From: Thermomonas sp. S9
GTDB lineage: Bacteria; Pseudomonadota; Gammaproteobacteria; Xanthomonadales; Xanthomonadaceae
Length of the DNA: 64,000 bases
Assembly (NCBI RefSeq): GCF_024704365.1
Contig: NZ_JAJDFY010000001.1
Coordinates: forward strand, 1,345,001 to 1,409,000
Reading direction: 5' to 3'
Under the pieces are notes generated by a model, which made no database searches, was not told the DNA's origin, and saw only the letters and a list, made by a program, of their open reading frames with translations. Below, piece after piece: positions 57,902-64,000 of this stretch. The translations under genes and the position numbers were made by a program. The first letter of the stretch is position 1. Each line of letters opens with the position of its first letter.

Positions 57902-59106
57902 CTCCGACTCTTTACCTTACCCGCAACGGACTGCTAGAGCCCCTCGGACAAAGCCAGGTTCTGGCCTATCTGCGCGGGCTTGCACGCGATTACCGGGTCA
58001 CGCTGATCACCTATGAGAAAGACAATGACCGTACCGATGCCGCACGCATGGCGGCGATGCGCGCGGAATGTGAGCGGTTGGGTATCCGCTGGCTGCCGCA
58101 GCGGTTCCGGTCGTGGCCGAAGGTGATCGCTCCGGCACTGTCGATGCTGCGCATGGCGTGGCTTGCCTACCGTGAGATTCATACGCAGGGCGTGCGGCTG
58201 ATCCATGCGCGCTCCTACATACCGGCGGCGGTGGCGCTGCTCGTCTCGCGCCTGACGGGCGTGCCCTTCATCTTCGACATGCGCGCGCTCTGGCCGGAGG
58301 AACTGATCACCGCGGGCCGGCTGCGGCGCGGGTCGCTGTTGCATCGTGTGATGGTGGCGGCCGAACGGGCTTGCCTGCGGCGCGCCGGAGCGGTTGTTTC
58401 TCTGACTCAGGCCGCCGTCGAGTATCTCGAGCGTACTTATCCGGCGGAAATGGCCGGGCAGAGGGTGGTCGTGATCCCCACCTGCGCCGATCTCGAGCGT
58501 TTCAAGCCCGCTCCAGCGCAGCCGGAACGGCGGGTGATCGGTTGCCTCGGTACCGTGCTGAGCGGCTGGTTCCGGCTGGACTGGCTGGCGGGGTTCCTCG
58601 CCGTCGCCGCCGCGCATGACCCCGAAGCGGTGTTTCAGATCACCACGCGGGATGATGCGGCGCAGGTGCGTGCTGCGCTTGATCCGGACGGCCGGCTGGG
58701 CGACCGCCTGCGCATTGCGCCCTCTGTGCCCGATCTGGTGCCGCAGGTGCTGCAGGCGCAGACGGCTTCGGTCATGTTTTTCACTGACGGTCTTGGCAAG
58801 TTGGGCAGTTCTCCTACGCGCATGGGCGAAATCCTGGGCTGTGGCCGGCCGGTGGTGGCCAATGAGGGGGTGGGGGATGCGGCCCGCATCATCCGCGAGC
58901 ATCGTGTCGGCGTTCTGGTGCAAGGCCCTGAGCCCGCGGCGATGGCCGCTGCCTGGGGCGATCTGCAGGCGCTGCTTTGCGACCCGCAGCTTGCCGCCCG
59001 CTGTCGTGCGGCTGCGGAGCAGGTGTTTTCACTCGAGCCTGGAACGGTCGCCTACCAGCGCCTCTATGCCCAACTGACAGAAGAGGGCAGACCATGTGCG
59101 GGCTGA
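57898..59106 (+). CDS. Glycosyltransferase family 4
   Basis: A 402-residue GT-B enzyme: LYLTRNGLLEPLGQSQVLAY, FIFDMRALWPEELITAGRLR, VVVIPTCADLERFKPAPAQP and SPTRMGEILGCGRPVVANEG. Donor and linkage are unknown. Its end overlaps the asnB start by 13 bp. Together with asnB and the next GT it forms a tightly overlapped cassette (56.8-62.1 kb). Confidence 0.9.
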   Translation: MTPTLYLTRNGLLEPLGQSQVLAYLRGLARDYRVTLITYEKDNDRTDAARMAAMRAECERLGIRWLPQRFRSWPKVIAPALSMLRMAWLAYREIHTQGVRLIHARSYIPAAVALLVSRLTGVPFIFDMRALWPEELITAGRLRRGSLLHRVMVAAERACLRRAGAVVSLTQAAVEYLERTYPAEMAGQRVVVIPTCADLERFKPAPAQPERRVIGCLGTVLSGWFRLDWLAGFLAVAAAHDPEAVFQITTRDDAAQVRAALDPDGRLGDRLRIAPSVPDLVPQVLQAQTASVMFFTDGLGKLGSSPTRMGEILGCGRPVVANEGVGDAARIIREHRVGVLVQGPEPAAMAAAWGDLQALLCDPQLAARCRAAAEQVFSLEPGTVAYQRLYAQLTEEGRPCAG

Positions 59107-61067
59107 CCGGGTTTTTCGACGGTTCGGCGCGGCCGGCTGCGGATCTGGTGGGTACGATCCGCCGGATGACGGCGGCCCTGATCCATCGTGGCCCCGATGC
59201 GGAGGGCATCTGGGTGGGAGATGGGGTTGCGCTGGGCCACCGACGGCTGTCGATCCTGGATCTCAGTCCGGCCGGGGCGCAGCCGATGCAATCCGCCTGC
59301 GGGCGCTATGTGTTCGCTTTCAATGGCGAAATCTACAACCACCTCGACCTGCGGCGGGAGTTGCAGGCGCAGGGCGCCGCGCCGGACTGGCGTGGCCATT
59401 CGGACACCGAGACACTGCTGGCGGCGATCGCCCACTGGGGGCTGGACGCTACCTTGCAGAGGGCGGCCGGCATGTTTGCCCTCGCCCTCTGGGACCGGCG
59501 GGAACGCTCCTTGTCACTCGCCCGTGATCGCATTGGCGAGAAGCCGCTCTACTGGGGTTGGGCGGGATCTGCGCTGGTGTTCGGTTCGAGCCTCGCGGCC
59601 TTGCGGCAGCATCCAGAGTGCCCGCACGCAGTCTGCCCGCAGGCGCTGGCGCAATATCTGCGCTTTACCTATGTGCCTGCGCCGCGCAGCATCCACCCCG
59701 GCATCTACAAGCTGGAGCCGGGCTGCATCCTCACAGTCGCGGGTTGCCCGCCTGCCTCGCATCCGGCAGCGCCACTGCGGCCTGGCGATGCCTATGGGAC
59801 GCTGTCGATCCGGCGCTACTGGTCCCTGAACGCGATGATCGAGGCGGGCGCGCAGGACATGCTCGACGATGAGGCGCAAGCGTTCGTGCAGGTCGAGGAG
59901 GCGCTGCATCAGGCCGTCCGTCGCCAGATGATCGCGGATGTGCCGCTCGGCGCGTTCTTGTCGGGTGGCATCGATAGTTCCCCGATCGTCGCGCTCATGC
60001 AGGCGCAATCGGCGCGCCCGGTCCGTACCTTCACCGCCGGGTTTGAGAACGCGGCGTTCAACGAGGCCCCGTTTGCCGCTGCGGTTGCCCGGCACCTGGG
60101 GACGGATCACACCGAACTCACCGTCACCGAAACCCAGGCCCGCGACATCATTCCGCTGCTGCCGGCGATGTATGACGAACCGTTTGCGGATTCCTCGCAG
60201 ATCCCGACCCATCTGGTCTGCCGGGCTGCGCGGTCGCACGTGACCGTCGCCCTTTCCGGGGATGCGGGGGATGAGCTGTTTGGCGGCTACAACCGCTATT
60301 TCTGGGGGCCGCGCATCTGGAGCAAACTGCACTGGATGCCGCATGCCGTGCGGCGCGGAGTCGGGCGCGCGATCACCGCAGTCCCAATTGCGGCATGGGA
60401 CAGGCTGGGAGTGCTGGCCGGGGGCAGCGTATCGCGACCGGGTGACAAGGCGCATCGGCTTGCCGAACGGTTGCGCAGCGTCAGGACGGTGGACGATCTC
60501 TACCGCAGCCTCGTATCGGAATGGCAGCCCGAGCGACTGGTGACCGGGCTGGATCTGGCGGTGCAAACCCTGCTGGACGATCCATTGCCCGCGGCAGTCG
60601 CCGATGATGCAGCCGCCCGGATGATGGCGCAGGATCTGCGGAGCTATCTGCCCGATGACATCCTGTGCAAGGTGGATCGCGCCGCCATGGCGATCAGCCT
60701 CGAGACCAGGGTTCCCTTTCTCGATCCCGAGGTGCTCGCCGTGTCTGCCCGCTTGCCGATGCGGATGAAGATTCGCGCTGGGAAAGGGAAATGGGTATTG
60801 CGGGAAATTCTGCATCGGCACGTCCCACGCGCACTGATCGAGCGGCCAAAGGCCGGTTTCGGCATTCCGGTTGGCGAATGGCTGCGTGGTCCGCTGCGCA
60901 CCTGGGCCGAGGATCTGCTGTCAGAGGATGCGTTGCGGCGCAGCGGTCTGATCAACCCGGGCCCTGTCCGGCAGGCCTGGGCCGAACATTGCGCGGGCCG
61001 GCGCGACTGGACGCACCGGCTATGGAGCATCCTGGTGCTGCGGGCCTGGCAGGAACATTGGACATGA
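59094..61067 (+). CDS. AsnB-type glutamine-hydrolysing amidotransferase
   Basis: A 657-residue protein of the class B asparagine synthetase family. The nucleophile Cys follows Met (MCGLTGFFDG), the glutaminase domain has FNGEIYNHLDLRRELQAQG, and the ATP-pyrophosphatase loop is FLSGGIDSSPIVALMQAQ. In polysaccharide loci such enzymes (WbpS-like) often amidate uronic acids rather than make asparagine, which fits the upstream UDP-HexNAc dehydrogenase. ATG 59094 follows GAAGAGGG. Confidence 0.9.
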   Translation: MCGLTGFFDGSARPAADLVGTIRRMTAALIHRGPDAEGIWVGDGVALGHRRLSILDLSPAGAQPMQSACGRYVFAFNGEIYNHLDLRRELQAQGAAPDWRGHSDTETLLAAIAHWGLDATLQRAAGMFALALWDRRERSLSLARDRIGEKPLYWGWAGSALVFGSSLAALRQHPECPHAVCPQALAQYLRFTYVPAPRSIHPGIYKLEPGCILTVAGCPPASHPAAPLRPGDAYGTLSIRRYWSLNAMIEAGAQDMLDDEAQAFVQVEEALHQAVRRQMIADVPLGAFLSGGIDSSPIVALMQAQSARPVRTFTAGFENAAFNEAPFAAAVARHLGTDHTELTVTETQARDIIPLLPAMYDEPFADSSQIPTHLVCRAARSHVTVALSGDAGDELFGGYNRYFWGPRIWSKLHWMPHAVRRGVGRAITAVPIAAWDRLGVLAGGSVSRPGDKAHRLAERLRSVRTVDDLYRSLVSEWQPERLVTGLDLAVQTLLDDPLPAAVADDAAARMMAQDLRSYLPDDILCKVDRAAMAISLETRVPFLDPEVLAVSARLPMRMKIRAGKGKWVLREILHRHVPRALIERPKAGFGIPVGEWLRGPLRTWAEDLLSEDALRRSGLINPGPVRQAWAEHCAGRRDWTHRLWSILVLRAWQEHWT

Positions 61068-62131
61068 GGCTGCAAGCGCTGACGCGGTATGGTCGAATGG
61101 GGGCGTCGAGCCGGCTGCGGATGATGCAGTTCGCTCCGGCGCTGGCCAGGCATGGCATCGATGTCCGTTTCGATTGTCTGCTGGACGATCGTTATCTCGG
61201 TGGGCTTTACAGGGGCGCCTCTCGCTTCGATGCCGTTGTTCGCGCCTACACCCGGCGGTTGCGGGATGGGTTCCGGTCGCGGAATGCGGATGTGATCTGG
61301 CTTGAAAAAGAGGCACTGCCCTGGGTTCCGGCCTTCATCGAGGCGAAGCTGATTCCCGCGAGCGTGCCCATCGTCAGTGATTACGACGACGCGATTTTTC
61401 ATCGTTACGACCAGCACGAAAGCGCCATCGTTCGCCGTCTCCTCGGGAAAAAGATCGACCAGGTGATGGCGCGTTCGGCGCTGGTGATGGCGGGCAATCG
61501 CTATCTGGCGGATCGGGCGTTGGCGGCCGGAGCGCAGCGTGTGGAGGTCATCCCGACCGTGGTCGATAGCGCTTCGTACCAGATGCGGCCTCAGGCGGAT
61601 GCCCGCCAGCTGCCGGTGATCGGCTGGATCGGGACACCCAGCACCTGGAACGAATATATGGCCCCGATGCTGCCCTTGCTGACAGACGTGGCAGCAAGGC
61701 AGGGCGCCCGCCTGCTGGTCGTTGGCGCCGGACGTACCGTCGCGCCACATGCCCTGATCGATAGCCTGCCATGGTCGGAAGAGAGCGAGGTCGCGCGCAT
61801 CCAGCAGATGGACATTGGCCTCATGCCCCTGACCGACACTCCCTGGGCACGGGGCAAATGCGGATACAAGCTGATTCAGTACATGGCCTGCGGTCTGCCA
61901 GTGGTCGCCTCGCCGGTCGGGGTCAACTGCGAGATCGTCGAGCACGGCGTCAACGGTTTTCTCGCCAGTACCGACGCGGAGTGGCGGGATGCGGTTGGAA
62001 CATTGGCCGGCGATGCCGGCCTGCGCTTCCGCATGGGGGCGGCTGGGCGTCGCAGGGTGGAAACCCAATATTCACTCCAGGCCTGGGAGGATAGGATCGT
62101 GGAATTGCTTCGTGGCACAGCAGGGAAATGA
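61064..62131 (+). CDS. Glycosyltransferase family 4
   Basis: A 355-residue GT-B protein starting MRLQALTRYGRMGASSRLRM. VSDYDDAIFHRYDQHESAIV and KCGYKLIQYMACGLPVVASP are conserved positions. Its ATG overlaps the asnB stop (ATGA at 61064-61067). Substrate is unknown. After it comes 118 bp without a gene. Confidence 0.9.
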   Translation: MRLQALTRYGRMGASSRLRMMQFAPALARHGIDVRFDCLLDDRYLGGLYRGASRFDAVVRAYTRRLRDGFRSRNADVIWLEKEALPWVPAFIEAKLIPASVPIVSDYDDAIFHRYDQHESAIVRRLLGKKIDQVMARSALVMAGNRYLADRALAAGAQRVEVIPTVVDSASYQMRPQADARQLPVIGWIGTPSTWNEYMAPMLPLLTDVAARQGARLLVVGAGRTVAPHALIDSLPWSEESEVARIQQMDIGLMPLTDTPWARGKCGYKLIQYMACGLPVVASPVGVNCEIVEHGVNGFLASTDAEWRDAVGTLAGDAGLRFRMGAAGRRRVETQYSLQAWEDRIVELLRGTAGK

Positions 62132-62249
62132 TCCTGTGGGCGGACGTGCAAGGGATATGGGGCGCGTTGGCGGTTGGTCATGGCGCCCTGGAATTACTGC
62201 CGGTGGGCGCTGCCATGATTTTTTCTGAATCGGCAAGGATATTCTTAAA

Positions 62250-63286
62250 ATGTGGCCTTATTGGCTGATGTTTCTTGTTCCCGCGTGGGCGGTGGTGCAG
62301 CCAGGGCGGCTCAGGCGGACACAGGTGTGGCTGCCGTGGGGATTGGTGTTTCTGCTGTATTCCCTGATGATCGGGTTTCGGTATGAAGTGGGGGGCGACT
62401 GGTTCAATTACCTGGCGCAGTTCAATTACTACGGGTCTTCGTCCATCGGCGAGGTGTTCGAGAGAGGGGACGCTGGCTACTACGGGCTCAACTGGCTGGT
62501 TTATCGGCTGGGCGGCGAGATTTACTGGGTCAATCTGGTCTGCGCAGTCCTCCTGGTCTGGGGGGCGATTGTTTTCTCGCGCGCCCAGCCCAATCCGTGG
62601 CTGGCGATGCTGGCGGCGGTGCCCTACATGCTCATTGTCGTGGGGATGGGGTACACCCGGCAGTCAGCAGCGTTGGGTTGCGCGTTGCTTGGCCTGACTG
62701 CGCTTGGGCAGGGGCGGGTACGGAAGTTCGTGCTGTGGGTGGCGCTTGGGGCGCTGTTTCACAAGACGGCGGTTCTGCTGATGCCGATTGCCGCGTTGGC
62801 GGCGAGCAGGAATCGGCTGCTCACTGCGTTCCTGGTCATCGCGGCTTCGGTCCTGTTCTATTATCTGCTGCTGGCCGACTCCTCGGAATCGTTATGGGTT
62901 AATTATGTCGTTTCGCAATATCAGTCCGAGGGGGCGGGATCCGCGTTGCGATGAACGCGGTGCCCGCCGTTCTGTTTTTGATTTTCAGGAAGCGCTTGGC
63001 GCCAGACAGGGTCGAGCGAAAGCTGTGGGTGTGGATGGCGCTGTTTGCCATCGCCTGCATTCCCTTGGTTTCGCAGGCGTCCACTGCGGTGGATCGGGTT
63101 GCGCTTTATTTCATTCCATTGCAGCTTTTCGTTTTTTCGAGAATAGCCAGGCTTGCCGTGGCCGCGAGGCGGAAGGGGATTCTGGTTGTTTCCGTCATGG
63201 CCTACTATGCGGCAGTACAGCTTGTGTGGCTCAATTTCGCGACGCATTCACAGTATTGGATTCCGTATCGGATCGTCTGGCTTTAG
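62250..63286 (+). CDS. EpsG/Wzy-like polysaccharide polymerase (one frame break)
   Basis: A reconstructed polytopic protein of about 345 residues with some nine or ten membrane segments. The EpsG-type motif is FRYEVGGDWFNYLAQFNYYG; GMGYTRQSAALGCALLGLTA and ALFHKTAVLLMPIAALAAS follow. A G missing from the runs at 62930-62938 breaks the frame before IRVAMNAVPAVLFLIFRKRL. Probable polymerase of the repeat unit. A+T-rich relative to the GT cassette. Confidence 0.85.
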
Positions 63287-63302
63287 TTCTGGGATTGAAG
63301 GC

Positions 63303-63855
63303 ATGGAAATCAAGGATACCGGGTTGGCGGATTGCGTCCTGATCGCGCCGGCGATTCATTGCGATGGGCGCGGCTGCTTTTACGAGGGCTGGAATGCGGC
63401 GCGCTATGGCGCGGCCGGCCTACCGGCGAGGTTCGTTCAGTACAATGTGTCATGTTCGCATCGTGGAGTGCTGCGCGGGTTGCACTATCAATGGCCGGGT
63501 AATCCGCAGGAAAGCTCGTCAGCGTCATGCATGGGGAGGTGTTCGATGTCGCCGTGGATCTGCGCAGGGGTTCGCCGACCTTTGGGAAACATTTCTCCGT
63601 AATTTTGAATTCGGAAAACAGGCTGCAGCTTTGGGTGCCCCGGGATTTGCGCATGGATTCCTCGCGCTCACAGATGATGCAGCTTTTTCCTACCTCTGTA
63701 CTGCGCCTTATGATCCGTCCAGCGAGAAATCGATTCGCTGGAACGATCCCGATCTGAAAATTGCCTGGCCTTTGGATGATGTCAGGCTTTCGGCGAAAAG
63801 ACGCGGTGGCGCCGGTCTTGAATGGAATCCGGGTGGATTGGCTCCCGGTATATGA
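63303..63855 (+). CDS. rfbC: dTDP-4-dehydrorhamnose 3,5-epimerase (two frame breaks)
   Basis: A reconstructed protein of about 184 residues, third step of dTDP-rhamnose synthesis. [40 protein letters not shown] (catalytic His region), then after a break at 63509-63514 [20 protein letters not shown]. After a break in the C run 63638-63641 it reads [20 protein letters not shown] (second catalytic region). Stop at 63853-63855. Confidence 0.9.
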
Positions 63856-63945
63856 AGCGGGCGCATTCGGTGGTCGCATCTGATCCTGGTTTGCGCCGCC
63901 TTTTTGCGCTTTATTGATCATTTCTCTTCGGTATTCATCGTGAGC

Positions 63946-64000
63946 ATGATGCGTGTGCTGGTACTTTCGGTTAACAGCGCTTGAACGTGGTCAACTTCCG
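63946..64000 (+). CDS. Start of a further glycosyltransferase gene (partial, shifted)
   Basis: MMRVLVLSVNSA is followed by TGA, but with one extra base after GCGC the frame reads WNVVNFR, a common beginning of GT4 enzymes (NSAWNVVNF). The gene would continue beyond the right edge. The call rests on fewer than twenty codons. Confidence 0.4.

Overview
The window is about 64 kb of high-GC chromosomal DNA from a gammaproteobacterium of the Xanthomonadaceae (Lysobacteraceae) type (Lysobacter, Luteimonas, Pseudoxanthomonas or a relative). The clues are a DUF4785 secreted protein, nfuA followed by a proline-rich 'transmembrane repetitive' protein, the asnS/iscA-like/rpsF-rpsR-rplI/dnaB/alr order, and an exopolysaccharide locus with a MarR-type EPS regulator. 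No species is claimed.

Region 1 (1-26.2 kb) is core chromosome. It holds an EAL-domain protein (cut by the left edge), a 5'-nucleotidase, a leftward block (DUF2939, DUF4785, alpha/beta hydrolase, exonuclease I, TonB-like protein), serS, a LysR regulator, tRNA-Ser and a GacA/UvrY-like response regulator. These are followed by divergent rne and rluC, phhB, nfuA, asnS, the S6-S18-L9 ribosomal operon, dnaB, alr, a wax-ester synthase/DGAT and an OmpA-type lipoprotein.

Region 2 (26.4-35.7 kb) starts with the tmRNA gene (ssrA) and an integrated element beside its 3' end. The element reads tyrosine integrase, small unknown genes, an IS256-family insertion, AlpA-like regulator, CHC2 zinc-finger primase, DUF927 helicase-like ATPase, Cys-rich protein and a Nu1-like HTH protein. 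A cluster of eleven 9-bp iterons follows the Nu1-like gene. A diverged inverted repeat whose two copies each resemble a lambdoid cos site lies on either side of that gene and the iterons. No capsid, tail or large-terminase gene is present. I infer a phage satellite (PICI/P4-like) that replicates itself and is packaged by a helper phage; this is the most interesting system in the window.

Region 3 (36.0-42.3 kb) has a TacA/TacT-like toxin-antitoxin pair whose terminator is split by an IS3-family element (3-bp duplication, damaged transposase). Next comes a putative operon of a secreted protein plus the magnesium ATPase mgtA, behind a clear promoter and a long, hairpin-rich leader, and then tRNA-Val.

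Region 4 (42.5-64 kb) is a Wzx/Wzy-type exopolysaccharide locus. The export and chain-length genes (GumB/Wza-like, GumC/Wzc-like with tyrosine kinase) and several family-specific accessory genes come first. They are followed by a Wzy_C protein, EPS-type MarR regulator, UDP-sugar dehydrogenase, flippase, dTDP-rhamnose genes rfbB/rfbA/rfbC, an FkbM methyltransferase, three glycosyltransferases, an AsnB-type amidotransferase and an EpsG-like polymerase. A decayed second copy of the dehydrogenase 3' end sits before rfbB, which points to recombination at the serotype-specific segment.

Caution: at least 20 genes-level frame breaks occur in this window, nearly all in short C/G (or A/T) runs and including housekeeping genes (rne, rluC, alr, rfbB). 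The simplest reading is homopolymer indel errors in the assembly, so broken genes are described as reconstructed genes with the break located.
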